Source: Niastella populi | GTDB taxonomy: Bacteria > Bacteroidota > Bacteroidia > Chitinophagales > Chitinophagaceae | Reading direction: 5' to 3' | Assembly (NCBI RefSeq): GCF_002078015.1 | Contig: NZ_LWBP01000001.1 | Coordinates: forward strand, 372,001-436,000 | Length of the DNA: 64,000 nucleotides | The notes under the pieces: model-generated | The model's database searches: none | What the model saw: only the letters and a program-made list of their open reading frames with translations | Told to the model about the DNA's origin: nothing | Translations under genes and position numbers: made by a program | Shown here: in pieces, positions 9,405 through 18,221 of the stretch | How the letters are laid out: each line of letters opens with the position of its first letter | Position numbering within the stretch: the stretch's first letter is position 1

Positions 9405-9450
9405 TGTGTATTTCATTATCACATTATCGAATTATCCCATTATCAAATTA
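9405..9450. repeat. Word repeat (TTATCACATTA family) overlapping the stop of the Fe-S protein gene
   Basis: Near-tandem copies of CATTATC/ATTATCC words run into the TAA stop (9448-9450) of the minus-strand Fe-S gene. The same word family recurs at 22273-22314 and, in reverse, around 14700-14880 and 31937-31965. Confidence 0.5.
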
Positions 9451-10230
9451 GTTTTCCATACTCGCTGCTATCAGTTCCGCTACATCCAATACCCTTACCG
9501 TCTCTTCTTTTTCCTTTTGTTTTACGCCATCAGTAAGCATGGTGTTGCAAAACGGACAGGCGGCAGCTACGATGTCCGATCCGGTTTCCAGCGCTTCCTG
9601 AATACGTTCCTGGTTGATACGAACATTTCCTTTTTCTTCTTCCTTGAACATTTGCGCACCGCCGGCGCCGCAACACAAACCTTTCGTTCGGCAACGTTTC
9701 ATTTCAACCAGTTCGGCATCCAGCGCTTCCAGCACCTTGCGCGGCGCTTCATAAATATCATTGGCGCGGCCCAGATAACAACTATCGTGATAGGTAATAC
9801 GCTTTCCTTTAAAGGCGCCGCCTTCTTTCAGGGTTATCTTTCCCTCATCGAGCAGCTGTTGTAAAAAAGTGGTATGGTGAATCACTTCATATGTGCCACC
9901 CAGTTCGGGATATTCGTTTTTGAGAATATTAAAGCAGTGCGGACAAGCCGTTACTATTTTCTTAATACCATAGCCATTCAGGATCTGAATATTCTGGTAG
10001 GCCATCATCTGGAACATAAATTCATTACCCGCCCGCCTGGCCGGGTCGCCGGTACAGCACTCTTCCTTACCCAGCACGGCAAAATTGATCCCCACTTTGG
10101 TAAGAATGGTTGCAAACGCTTTAGTGATCTTTTGCGCCCGCTGGTCAAAACTTCCTGAGCAGCCAACCCAGAACAGTACATCCGGCGGAGTGCCGGCCGC
10201 AATCATTTCAGCAACAGTTCGTATTTGCAT
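9448..10230 (-). CDS. CCG-domain (Fe-S)-binding protein, heterodisulfide-reductase/LldE-like
   Basis: A 260-residue cytoplasmic protein with two CCG cysteine motifs. The first consists of Cys in WVGCSGS, CC in EECCTGD and CPHC. The second consists of Cys in DSCYLGR, CC in GLCCGAGG and CPFC. Each normally binds a non-cubane Fe-S cluster, as in HdrB, GlpC and LldE. The start was set at the Met of MQIRTVAEM (10228-10230) rather than at 10287, because the family begins there and the extra 19 residues look like leader. A partner dehydrogenase or flavoprotein is not adjacent, so the electron donor and acceptor are unknown. Confidence 0.88.
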   Translation of the reverse strand: MQIRTVAEMIAAGTPPDVLFWVGCSGSFDQRAQKITKAFATILTKVGINFAVLGKEECCTGDPARRAGNEFMFQMMAYQNIQILNGYGIKKIVTACPHCFNILKNEYPELGGTYEVIHHTTFLQQLLDEGKITLKEGGAFKGKRITYHDSCYLGRANDIYEAPRKVLEALDAELVEMKRCRTKGLCCGAGGAQMFKEEEKGNVRINQERIQEALETGSDIVAAACPFCNTMLTDGVKQKEKEETVRVLDVAELIAASMEN

Positions 10231-10402
10231 GTGGTATACCGGTTTATGTGCCTCAAATATACAGTTTATGACGGCTAAATCATACACTGTGTAATCATAA
10301 TGCCATTCGTAAACGGGGTATTGACCACCCGTGTATATCTATAACCGCTATATATTGGGGAACAGGTATATTTGACGACCTGAAAACAGACAACTACACA
10401 TC

Positions 10403-11938
10403 ATGAGAAAAAAACTATTCATCATTGTTCCTTTTACGTGTTTCGTACTTTCCTTACAGGCTCAGCGGAAACCCGATGCCGAACCGGCTGTGCCGAGGGT
10501 GGCCAAAACGGGCGATCAGTCGCATACCGTTCGCCTTGCGCTCGACAGCAGCGTCACTACTTCCAATACCGTTACCATTAAAGGCCAGCGGGTGCCTTAC
10601 ACAGTGACGGCCGGCTCGCTACCGGTTTGGGATGAGAGCGGCAAACCGCTTGCCGGCGTTTTTTATACGTATTATGAACGGTCCGATGTGAAGGACCTGT
10701 CGACCCGCCCGCTGGTGATCTCTTTCAATGGCGGTCCCGGTACTTCTTCGGTTTGGATGGAGATCGGTTATACCGGCCCGCGCATGCTGAAGATCGACGA
10801 TGAAGGTTACCCCATTCAACCCTATGGGTTAAGGGATAATCAGCATTCGATCCTCGACGTAGCTGATATCGTATTCGTTGACCCGGTAAATACCGGTTTT
10901 TCACGTCCGGCCGATAAAGACGTTCCGCCTGCTACTTTTTTTGGTGTGAATGCCGATATCAAATACCTCGCCGGCTGGATCAATACTTTCGTAAGCCGCA
11001 ACAAACGCTGGGCTTCACCCAAGTTCCTGATAGGAGAGAGTTATGGCACTACGCGCGTTTCGGGCCTTGCCCTGGAATTACAGAATGCTCAATGGATGTA
11101 CCTTAACGGTGTGATACTGGTTTCACCAACCGATTTGGGTATTTACAGGGATGGCCCGGTAGATGCAGCGCTCAGTTTGCCTTATTTCGCCGCTACTGCC
11201 TGGTATCATAAAAAGCTACCGGCCGATCTGCAAGGCAAAGACCTTACTGCCGTATTGCCCGAAGTGGAAACCTTTACGGTGAACGAATTGATACCCGCTC
11301 TTGCCAAAGGCGGCAGTTTGCCCGATGCCGACAAAAACGCCATTGCCGCAAAAATGGCAAGGTACTCCGGCTTGTCGCAGCAATTCATTTTGCAGAATAA
11401 CCTCGAAATAGCCACCAACGCTTTCTGGAAAGAACTGTTGCGCGATAAAGGTTATACCGTTGGCCGGCTCGACAGCCGCTACCTTGGTATCGACCGTAAA
11501 GACGCCGGTGTTGCACCCGATTATAATGCCGAACTAAGCCATTGGCTGCATGCGTTTACGCCTGCCATCAATATATACCTGCGCGATGAACTGCGTTATA
11601 AGACCGATCTCAAATATTATATGTTCGGGCCCGTATCGCCCTGGGACCGTTCGAATGACCGTACCGGTGAAAACCTGCGCCAGGCTATGGCCATGAACCC
11701 TTACCTGCATGTGTTTGTGCAGTCGGGTTATTACGATGGCGCCTGCGATTATTTCAATGCCAAATACAATATGTGGCAGATCGATGCCGCCGGTAAGTTA
11801 AAAGATCGGTTAACGTGGGAAGGATACCGCAGCGGGCATATGATGTATTTAAGAAAAGAAGACCTCGCAACGGCCAATCAGCATTTGCGGGATTTTATTC
11901 TGAAAGCGATTCCGGGTGATAAACCGGCAAAATATTAA
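10403..11938 (+). CDS. Secreted S10-family serine carboxypeptidase-like protein
   Basis: A 511-residue exported peptidase, with a signal peptide at 1-20 (ending SLQA). The S10 features are ISFNGGPGTSS (oxyanion region), the nucleophile Ser213 in GESYG, the likely acid Asp445 in SGYYDGACD and His479 in SGHMMY. This is the serine carboxypeptidase triad in normal order, and the length fits the bacterial branch. It probably trims peptides from the C-terminus in the periplasm or outside the cell. It is a lone gene on the + strand, facing the HxlR regulator across a word-repeat hairpin. Confidence 0.92.
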   Translation: MRKKLFIIVPFTCFVLSLQAQRKPDAEPAVPRVAKTGDQSHTVRLALDSSVTTSNTVTIKGQRVPYTVTAGSLPVWDESGKPLAGVFYTYYERSDVKDLSTRPLVISFNGGPGTSSVWMEIGYTGPRMLKIDDEGYPIQPYGLRDNQHSILDVADIVFVDPVNTGFSRPADKDVPPATFFGVNADIKYLAGWINTFVSRNKRWASPKFLIGESYGTTRVSGLALELQNAQWMYLNGVILVSPTDLGIYRDGPVDAALSLPYFAATAWYHKKLPADLQGKDLTAVLPEVETFTVNELIPALAKGGSLPDADKNAIAAKMARYSGLSQQFILQNNLEIATNAFWKELLRDKGYTVGRLDSRYLGIDRKDAGVAPDYNAELSHWLHAFTPAINIYLRDELRYKTDLKYYMFGPVSPWDRSNDRTGENLRQAMAMNPYLHVFVQSGYYDGACDYFNAKYNMWQIDAAGKLKDRLTWEGYRSGHMMYLRKEDLATANQHLRDFILKAIPGDKPAKY

Positions 11939-11940
11939 TT

Positions 11941-12046
11941 GTTTGTGGTTTATGGTTTGTGGTTGTCGTTGCACTTTGCGATTGCCCGATCATTCGCAGG
12001 GTTCACGCATTAAAGAACCATAAACCATAAACTACAAACCATAAAC
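11941..12046. repeat. Complementary word-repeat pair (GTTTATGGTTTGTGG family)
   Basis: The left arm 11941-11966 carries GTTTGTGGTTTATGG words. The right arm 12014-12046 carries the complement (ACCATAAACCATAAAC). Together they can fold into a long imperfect hairpin filling the gap between the convergent S10 and HxlR genes, perhaps acting as a two-way terminator. Confidence 0.6.
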
Positions 12047-12051
12047 TGTAT

Positions 12052-12462
12052 CTATTTGGAATGTTGTGCAATTAACCTCTTCGTTATCTTTTTTATCCCT
12101 TTAGACAAATTCTTCTTCGCGTCGCTGAGGATAATATCGCGGTTGGGGTTCAGCTCAATGGTGGCGTGTTTTTCAGACCACAGGCCAATGGTGAGGATCA
12201 CGGGCAGCAGGTCGATGCCTTTTTCCGTTAAGCTGTAAACGATCTTTTGTTTATGCTGCGCATCCCTGGCTTTACGAATGATCTTTTCCTTTTCGAGCAT
12301 AGCTAACCTGTCGGCCAGCAGGTTGGTGGCAATATGCTCGTCGGAGCCAAGGAATTCATTATAATACCGCTTCCCAAAGAACATCAGATCGCGGATGATA
12401 AGCAATGACCACTTATCACAGAATATTTCAATACCATAATTCAACGGGCAGTCAGATCGCAT
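12052..12462 (-). CDS. HxlR-family winged-helix transcriptional regulator
   Basis: About 136 residues. The HxlR signature is clear: CPLNYGIEIFCDKWSLLIIR with the N-terminal redox-type Cys, then RYYNEF, NLLADRLAMLEKEKII and the wing VYSLTEKG. I took the ATG at 12460-12462, MRSDCPLNYG, because the 24 residues upstream of it are not family-like and lie across the likely promoter and operator. It is divergent from the FabF-like gene, 89 bp apart, and a 9-bp inverted repeat in that gap could be its operator. The ligand or stress that it senses cannot be told. Confidence 0.9.
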   Translation of the reverse strand: MRSDCPLNYGIEIFCDKWSLLIIRDLMFFGKRYYNEFLGSDEHIATNLLADRLAMLEKEKIIRKARDAQHKQKIVYSLTEKGIDLLPVILTIGLWSEKHATIELNPNRDIILSDAKKNLSKGIKKITKRLIAQHSK

Positions 12463-12480
12463 ACTGTTAAATTTAGAACC

Positions 12481-12536
12481 ACTTGCAAATATAAAGTAGT
12501 TTGCTTTATCTTTGCTACCGCTTGTGTTTTGCAAGT
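12481..12536. promoter_or_regulatory. Inverted repeat in the hxlR-fabF divergent gap, candidate HxlR operator
   Basis: ACTTGCAAA (12481-12489) and TTTGCAAGT (12528-12536) form a perfect 9-bp inverted repeat with centres 47 bp apart, bracketing both likely -7 elements. The left arm overlaps CAAATATA (12486-12493), which reads TATATTTG on the minus strand, a -7 match for hxlR. Confidence 0.45.
12483..12514 (+). promoter_or_regulatory. Bacteroidota-type promoter of the FabF-like gene
   Basis: TTG at 12483-12485, a 21-bp spacer, then TATCTTTG at 12507-12514 match the TTG-N(17-23)-TAnnTTTG pattern. Transcription would start about 30 nt before the ATG at 12552. Confidence 0.55.
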
Positions 12537-12551
12537 AGTTAAAGAAATCAT

Positions 12552-13793
12552 ATGAATAGAGTTGTAGTTACCGGCATGGGCGCTTTGACACCCATTGGCA
12601 ACGATGTACCGGCCTTTATTAAGAATTTATGGGCTGGAACAAGCGGCGCGGCGCCTATCACCCGCTTCAATGCCGAACGTTTCAGAACGCGTTTTGCCGC
12701 AGAGCTGAAACAGTTCAATGCCGCTGCCTTTCTCGATAAGGGCGAATTGCGAAAGACTGATCTTTTCACTCAATATGCCCTGGTGGCGGCCGACCAGGCT
12801 ATAAAAGATTCGGGGCTCGATTTTACTGCCATGGACCCCTTCGATACCGGTGTTATCTGGGGATCGGGGCAGGGTGGTATGCAAACCTTTGAAGAGCAGG
12901 TGGCCGAATATATCGGGGGCGATCGCAACCCGCGGTTCAACCCCTTCTTTGTGCCCAAGCTGATTGCCAATATGGCTTCGGGTATGATCTCCATCAGGTA
13001 CCGCCTGATGGGCATTAATTACACTACGGTTTCGGCCTGCGCAACATCCAATACCGCCATTATGGACGCGCTTAATTACATCAGGCTGGGCAAGGCAAAG
13101 GTCATTATTACAGGTGGGTCGGAAGCCCCGATCACCGAAGCGTCTGTTGGCGGTTTTTGCGCCATGAAAGCCATGTCGGTGCGTAATGACGACCCGCAGG
13201 CGGCATCCCGCCCGTTCGATGTAAACCGCGATGGGTTCGTAATGGGCGAGGGCGCCGGGGCGCTGGTGCTGGAAGAATATGAACATGCCCGTAAGCGGGG
13301 CGCCAAAATATATGCAGAAGTAGCCGGCGCCGCCATGACGGCCGATGCCTGGCATATGACGGCTACCCATCCGGAAGGGTTGGGCGCGTACCAGGCCATG
13401 CGGCTGGCGTTGAAAGATGGCGGAATCGACGCCGGTGAGGTTGATTACGTGAATATGCATGCCACGTCGACACCGGTTGGCGATCTGAGTGAAATTGCAG
13501 CTATTACGAAATTATTTGGCAACGATCTGAAAGGCGTTCATTTAAGCGCTACCAAATCAATGACCGGTCACCTGCTGGGTGCTGCCGGCGCCATCGAGGC
13601 CATTGCATCAATAGCAAGCATAAACGAAAGTATAATTCCCCCCACTATCAATACACAGCACCTCGATCCCGAATTACCGGCAGGTATACAGATCGTATTG
13701 AAGGACGCGGTTGAAAAGAAAGTGAACATTGCCATGAGCAATACGTTCGGTTTCGGCGGACATAACGGAATAGTTGTATTTAGGAAAATGTAA
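12552..13793 (+). CDS. fabF: Beta-ketoacyl-ACP synthase II (FabF-like)
   Basis: A 413-residue condensing enzyme that elongates acyl-ACP with malonyl-ACP in fatty acid synthesis. The catalytic Cys163 lies in VSACATSN, the first His in NMHATSTPVGD, the Lys/His motif in KSMTGHLLGAAGA, and the C-terminal loop is NTFGFGGHNG. Length and residue spacing match FabF closely. No acpP or other fab gene is adjacent, and the gene stands alone opposite an HxlR regulator, so it may be a second copy or a specialised synthase rather than the housekeeping one. That distinction needs the rest of the genome. Confidence 0.92.
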   Translation: MNRVVVTGMGALTPIGNDVPAFIKNLWAGTSGAAPITRFNAERFRTRFAAELKQFNAAAFLDKGELRKTDLFTQYALVAADQAIKDSGLDFTAMDPFDTGVIWGSGQGGMQTFEEQVAEYIGGDRNPRFNPFFVPKLIANMASGMISIRYRLMGINYTTVSACATSNTAIMDALNYIRLGKAKVIITGGSEAPITEASVGGFCAMKAMSVRNDDPQAASRPFDVNRDGFVMGEGAGALVLEEYEHARKRGAKIYAEVAGAAMTADAWHMTATHPEGLGAYQAMRLALKDGGIDAGEVDYVNMHATSTPVGDLSEIAAITKLFGNDLKGVHLSATKSMTGHLLGAAGAIEAIASIASINESIIPPTINTQHLDPELPAGIQIVLKDAVEKKVNIAMSNTFGFGGHNGIVVFRKM

Positions 13794-13843
13794 GTTAAGA
13801 TTGGTGAGTTGTGAGTAATGAGGCTTGTTTATGGGTTTAGGCC

Positions 13844-13958
13844 GTTTATGGTTTATGGTTTGTTGTTTGTGGTTCTTTATTGCAGATGCCAGCAAGGTAT
13901 TGAGATGGCTCAAAATGCGGCAGGCCAACTAGAAACCATAAACAAGAAACCATAAACT
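13844..13958. repeat. Complementary word-repeat pair (GTTTATGG family)
   Basis: The left arm 13844-13875 (GTTTATGGTTTATGG, GTTGTTTGTGG) and right arm 13932-13958 (AACCATAAAC twice) are complementary. The 257-bp gap 13794-14050 holds only this element and the leader of the next gene. Confidence 0.55.
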
Positions 13959-14050
13959 AATAACAATCGTTTGCGCAATTTTAGTTTTCCAAATCAATGC
14001 TATGGAGTAATTTTTCGGCTTCAATTAACAACCTGAAGCGGCCTTATTGT

Positions 14051-14692
14051 ATGAGTTTTTTGCGCGTTCCTTATTTGTATGGCATTGATCAGCATACGCC
14101 TTTACGTGATATATCACCGGTGCTCGATAGTGCACCGAAACAACAACTGGTGTATGTTCCCTGGGCCGATTATCCTTATCACCCCGATGTGCAGTTTGCT
14201 ATGGCCCATGGCAGCGATGCCGTATTCATCAAATACTTCGTTAAGGAAAAAACGGTGCGCGCAGTTAACAATACCTTACATTCTCCCGTATATAAGGATA
14301 GCTGCGTTGAGTTCTTTATCGGGTTCGACGATGAACCGGCCTACTACAATTTCGAATTCAATTGCATTGGCGCCCATTTGATCGGGTATGGAGAAAATAA
14401 TGCCAACCGCACCCTGTTGCCGCCCGGTATTAGCCAGCTGATAAAATACAAGGCTGAACTTACCAACGACGAAAACCAGGAAACCATTGGCTGGGAACTG
14501 ACCCTCATGATCCCGGTTGCCGCCTTCTACTTTCACAATTTTCAAACCTTAAAGGGGAAGAACTGCGTTGCCAATTTTTACAAATGCGGCGATGAACTGC
14601 CCGAACCGCATTTTGTAACCTGGTCGAACATTCAATGGCCCCGGCCAAACTTTCATTTGCGCCAGTTCTTCGGCACGCTGGAATTTGAGTAA
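14051..14692 (+). CDS. Carbohydrate-binding family 9-like (CBM9-like) domain protein
   Basis: About 213 residues with no clear signal peptide, resembling the CBM9-like beta-sandwich found alone in many Bacteroidota. Visible elements are VKEKTVRAVNNTLHSPVYKDSCVEFFI, where the short segment before the acidic CVEFF strand is typical, then EFNCIGAHLIGYG and LTLMIPVAAF. I start at the ATG at 14051 (MSFLRVPYLYG), since the 18 residues before it look like leader. It may recognise a sugar polymer, but a lone domain without an enzyme gives no substrate. It follows a word-repeat region after the FabF-like gene. Confidence 0.7.
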   Translation: MSFLRVPYLYGIDQHTPLRDISPVLDSAPKQQLVYVPWADYPYHPDVQFAMAHGSDAVFIKYFVKEKTVRAVNNTLHSPVYKDSCVEFFIGFDDEPAYYNFEFNCIGAHLIGYGENNANRTLLPPGISQLIKYKAELTNDENQETIGWELTLMIPVAAFYFHNFQTLKGKNCVANFYKCGDELPEPHFVTWSNIQWPRPNFHLRQFFGTLEFE

Positions 14693-14999
14693 ACCAATTA
14701 GCTAATTCGACAATGTGATCATTCGATAGTTAATACAGTCCGCCATCTGCCGGGGTAGCGGAAAACGACGCTTCTAAACGTGGAGCACATTTGCAATTCG
14801 CGAGATATCGGAAAATAAGCGCTGCCGCACCTAAAGCATTACCACATTATGTCATATTAACAAATTGTCACATTGGTATGCATTTTGCTTACCAACCCCC
14901 GTTCAAAATTTACCGTATCTACCCTTTGTCATAATAAATTCAATGTAGTCCGCTATCCCCTGAAAACTTTCTCTGAAATTATTCATTAAAAAAAATTGC
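14693..14999. other. 307-bp gap with ATTACCACATTATG-type word repeats
   Basis: No coding frame is supported. The segment around 14700-14735 (CTAATTCGACAATGTGATCATTCG) and 14838-14876 (CATTACCACATTATG, AACAAATTGTCACATT) are loosely complementary, like other word-repeat gaps. No clear TAnnTTTG element was found before the next gene. Confidence 0.4.
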
Positions 15000-15869
15000 A
15001 TGCGAAAGTTTTTGCTCCTTAGTATTCTATGCCCATTAGTAGCCGTATCCCAGCAACGTTTTCACGTAACCTTGTTTGGAGGCCTTTCAAATTATGCAGG
15101 TGATCTGCAGGATCATCAGTTTACCCTGCAGCAATCGAATTTTGCTTTTGGCGCGGGTATCAAATATGACTTCACGCCTCATCTGGCTTTGCGCCTGGCG
15201 TATAATCACGGGTCAATTGAAGGAGACGACAAGCGGAGCGGCGATCCGTTACTGCGCGAGCGAAACCTGAGCTTTGCCTCAAAGATCAATGAAGGCAGCC
15301 TGCTGCTCGAATATACCTTGTTGAATATGGAGGATAGAAAAATTTCTCCCTATATCTACAGCGGCATTACGGTTTTTCACTACAATCCATACGCATACGA
15401 TACTTTGGGAAATAAGGTTTTCCTGAAACCGCTCAGTACGGAAGGGCAGGGGCTTGAACAATACCCCGATCGCAAACCTTACAAACTGACGCAGTTTGCC
15501 ATTCCGGTGGGTGTAGGGGTGAAATTCAGGATCAGCAGCAATACCATCCTGGCGTATGAAATATCAGTACGGAAAACGTTCACCGATTACCTCGATGATG
15601 TGAGTAAAACATATGTCGATCAATTTGCGCTCGGTCAGCAACGTGGCCTGAAAGCCGTATCGATGGCATTCCGCAGCGATGAATTGAAAGGCAGCACGGC
15701 TACCTATCCCGCCGATGGTTCTGTGCGTGGTGGTTCAAAATACGAGGACTGGTATTATTTTACCGGTTTTACCTTATACATTGGAATAGGTTCCGGCAAT
15801 GGCAGCGGCAGCGGCTTTGGCCGTTCAAAGGGCGGAAGGAACAGGCTGGGCTGCCCGAATGTGCTGTAG
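15000..15869 (+). CDS. DUF6089-like outer-membrane beta-barrel protein
   Basis: A 289-residue exported protein with a short signal peptide (MRKFLLLSILCPLVAVSQ). GGLSNYAGDLQD and LRLAYNHGSIEGDD follow, as in the DUF6089/OmpA-like barrel family common in Bacteroidota, with alternating strands through residue about 265. The C-terminus is a Gly/Ser-rich tail (GSGNGSGSGFGRSKGG) rather than a terminal aromatic strand, which is somewhat odd. No known ligand or partner. It is a single gene followed by an intrinsic terminator. Confidence 0.8.
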   Translation: MRKFLLLSILCPLVAVSQQRFHVTLFGGLSNYAGDLQDHQFTLQQSNFAFGAGIKYDFTPHLALRLAYNHGSIEGDDKRSGDPLLRERNLSFASKINEGSLLLEYTLLNMEDRKISPYIYSGITVFHYNPYAYDTLGNKVFLKPLSTEGQGLEQYPDRKPYKLTQFAIPVGVGVKFRISSNTILAYEISVRKTFTDYLDDVSKTYVDQFALGQQRGLKAVSMAFRSDELKGSTATYPADGSVRGGSKYEDWYYFTGFTLYIGIGSGNGSGSGFGRSKGGRNRLGCPNVL

Positions 15870-15942
15870 GAAAGCTGCAAGCCACAAGCTGTAAGCCAAA
15901 AGCCGAAGTCCAAAAGCCAAAGGCCGAAAGCCAAAACTCAAA
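15870..15942. repeat. Word repeat (AAAAGCCGAAAGCC family)
   Basis: About seven near-tandem copies of an AAGCC(A/G)AAA-type word run in one direction. Related words occur at 22830-22898 and 23320-23350. No complementary arm is present here. Confidence 0.5.
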
Positions 15943-15952
15943 TAATTAGTCA

Positions 15953-15997
15953 GAAGAGCTCGCTAACCTTCAGGTTCAGCTCTTCGGACTTTTTTTG
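15953..15997 (+). terminator. Intrinsic terminator after the DUF6089 gene
   Basis: GAAGAGCT (15953-15960) pairs with AGCTCTTC (15978-15985), and a run of eight T follows at 15990-15997. Confidence 0.8.
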
Positions 15998-16108
15998 ATC
16001 CATCCATACTAAACCGGTTTGTTTTGCGTTAATATAGCCCAACCGATTGATCGTACCCTTTTACTTACTTCCTCCTTCTTCGAATTATAGTTCTATTTTG
16101 TGAACCTG

Positions 16109-16269
16109 CCAGCTAATCAGGCTGTCAACCGCCCCCTCATGAGCCTGCCAACTAGTTACCTTATCAACCAGTCAACCAGTCAACTTTTCAACGCCTTCTC
16201 GTGAACCCGCGAACAAGTGAACTTGTTAACCCCGACTTTATCGGGGCAGGCTCTGTGAACTTGTTAACT
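16109..16269. repeat. Word repeats (GTCAACC / GTGAACTTGTTAAC) with central hairpin
   Basis: Several AACCAGTCAACC words are followed by two direct copies of GTGAACTTGTTAAC (16217-16230 and 16255-16268). Between these sits a CCCCGA-CTTTA-TCGGGG hairpin (16230-16246). The block ends just before the UbiD promoter element. Confidence 0.5.
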
Positions 16270-16277
16270 TTTCAACT

Positions 16278-16285
16278 TACTTTTG
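16278..16285 (+). promoter_or_regulatory. -7 element immediately before ubiD
   Basis: TACTTTTG fits TAnnTTTG and ends only 4 nt before the ATG at 16290, which implies a leaderless or nearly leaderless mRNA. There is no -33 TTG at the ideal distance; the nearest is 14 bp upstream. Confidence 0.4.
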
Positions 16286-16289
16286 CCCC

Positions 16290-18221
16290 ATGTCATTTAG
16301 AAATCAACAACATTTTATCGATACGCTGGAGCAGGCTGGTGAACTGGTGCGTATCAAAGCGTTTGTAGATCCCAAATTAGAAATTGCAGAGATCACAGAT
16401 AGGATTAGTAAAACTACGGGCGGCGGAAAAGCCATCCTGTTTGAGAATACCGGTTACGATTTTCCGGTGCTGATGAACGCATATGGCAGCGAAAAACGCA
16501 TGTGCCTGGCGCTGGGCGTTCAGCATCTCGACGATGTGGCCCGCGAAATAGAAAACCTGTTCAAGCTGCTTGCATCGCCCAAGGAAAGCATAATGGATAA
16601 ATTAAGGGTGCTGCCCAAACTGTCGCAGTTTGCCTCCTGGATGCCAAAAGTAAAAAGCGGCCGCGGCGCCTGCCAGGAAGTAGTGATGGCGCAACCCGAT
16701 ATTTCAAAGCTGCCGGTGATCACCTGCTGGCCAAAAGACGGCGGCCCGTTTGTAACGCTGCCCGTTATTCATACAAAAGATCCCAATACCAATACGCGCA
16801 ACGTAGGCATGTACCGCATGCAGGTGTTCGGCCCAACCCTTACCGGTATGCACTGGCATAAGCATAAAGTAAGTGCGCGCCATTTCAATGAATATAAAAA
16901 GTTAAACAAACGCATGCCGGTGGCGGTAGCGCTTGGGGGCGACCCGGTGTATGCCTATTCGGCTACAGCGCCATTGCCCGATAATGTTGATGAATACATG
17001 CTCGCCGGTTTTCTGCGCAAGAAAAAAGTGGAGCTGGTAAAATGCATTACACAACCCGACATAGAAGTGCCGGCCGATGCCGACTTCGTGATCGAAGGAT
17101 ATGTTGACCCCGGTGACGAAATGATCTGGGAAGGGCCCTTTGGCGATCATACCGGTTATTATTCATTGCCCGACTGGTACCCGCGTTTTCATATTACCGC
17201 CATTACCCATAAAAAAGACCCGGTATATCCTGCAACGATCGTAGGTATTCCACCGCAGGAAGACGCCTGGCTGGGCAAGGCTACCGAACGTATTTTCCTT
17301 GCGCCAATAAAAATGACCATGGTGCCCGAGATCATCGATATGGATATGCCGGTGGAAGGCGTTTTTCATAACCTGGTTATCACCAAGATCAAAAAAGAAT
17401 ATGCCGGCCAGGGACAAAAAGTGATGAACGCCATGTGGGGCGCCGGTCAAATGATGTTCAACAAGATCCTCGTGCTGGCCGATGAAGGCGTTACTATTCA
17501 GAATTACACCAAACTGGCTGAATATGTTTTTGCCAATATGAACCCGGCCACTGATATTTATTTATCTACCGGTCCCATGGATGTGCTTGATCACAGTTGC
17601 AGCAAACTTGGTTTCGGCGGTAAAATGTGCATCGACGGCACAAAGAAGTTCGATGAGGAAACAGAAGATCGTTTTGCATTCCCGATCTTAAGCAACCGCT
17701 TCGATAAACAGGCGTTGATGCAGCAGTTCCCCGAGATCAGGGGCATTAATAATGCTTTGCCTGCCATTCATATTCCCTGTTTAATTATTTCTGTTGAAAA
17801 GAACCGCAAAGGGCATGTGCGCGAACTGCATCAGCAATTATGCGCCACCGGTATGATAGAAGGAATAAAAATGGTATTATATGTAGAACATACCGTTAAT
17901 GCCAATGACCTTCCGGTTGCATTATGGCGTTTCTGCAATAACCTCGATCCCCGCAGGGACAGCATACTGGTGCAGCAGCCCGCCCGCCAGATACCGGGTA
18001 AAACCTGGGCCTGTATGGGTTTTGACGGCACCATAAAAACCGCAGCGCTCGACGATTTTCAGCGCGACTGGCCGAACATCATTGTGGCAGATGATAAAAC
18101 CATAGCATCCGTTGATGCCAAATGGGATCAACTGGGTATTGGTGAATTCATTCCCTCGCCGTCATTGAAGTTCAAGGACCAGATGTATGGGGAGGAAGCG
18201 GTAGTTGTTTCTGGTTTATAG
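16290..18221 (+). CDS. ubiD: UbiD-family prenylated-FMN decarboxylase (menaquinone-type)
   Basis: A 643-residue cytoplasmic decarboxylase that uses prenylated FMN to remove CO2 from an aromatic or similar acid; in menaquinone-making Bacteroidota the homologue is usually assigned to quinone synthesis. The UbiD core is plain: an N-terminal FIDTLEQAGELVRI, then VGMYRMQVFGPTLTGMHWH and WEGPFGDHTGYYSLPDWYP with the catalytic acidic residue near it, and CIDGTKK late in the chain. The length exceeds E. coli UbiD (about 500), as in other members of this branch. No ubiX-type prenyltransferase is adjacent. The 3' end runs into a word repeat that supplies the TAG stop. Confidence 0.92.
   Translation: MSFRNQQHFIDTLEQAGELVRIKAFVDPKLEIAEITDRISKTTGGGKAILFENTGYDFPVLMNAYGSEKRMCLALGVQHLDDVAREIENLFKLLASPKESIMDKLRVLPKLSQFASWMPKVKSGRGACQEVVMAQPDISKLPVITCWPKDGGPFVTLPVIHTKDPNTNTRNVGMYRMQVFGPTLTGMHWHKHKVSARHFNEYKKLNKRMPVAVALGGDPVYAYSATAPLPDNVDEYMLAGFLRKKKVELVKCITQPDIEVPADADFVIEGYVDPGDEMIWEGPFGDHTGYYSLPDWYPRFHITAITHKKDPVYPATIVGIPPQEDAWLGKATERIFLAPIKMTMVPEIIDMDMPVEGVFHNLVITKIKKEYAGQGQKVMNAMWGAGQMMFNKILVLADEGVTIQNYTKLAEYVFANMNPATDIYLSTGPMDVLDHSCSKLGFGGKMCIDGTKKFDEETEDRFAFPILSNRFDKQALMQQFPEIRGINNALPAIHIPCLIISVEKNRKGHVRELHQQLCATGMIEGIKMVLYVEHTVNANDLPVALWRFCNNLDPRRDSILVQQPARQIPGKTWACMGFDGTIKTAALDDFQRDWPNIIVADDKTIASVDAKWDQLGIGEFIPSPSLKFKDQMYGEEAVVVSGL

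Noticed and set aside
12627-13460. 277-codon minus-strand open frame inside fabF
   Set aside because: The + strand gene has complete catalytic motifs; the antisense frame is His/Arg-rich without family features.
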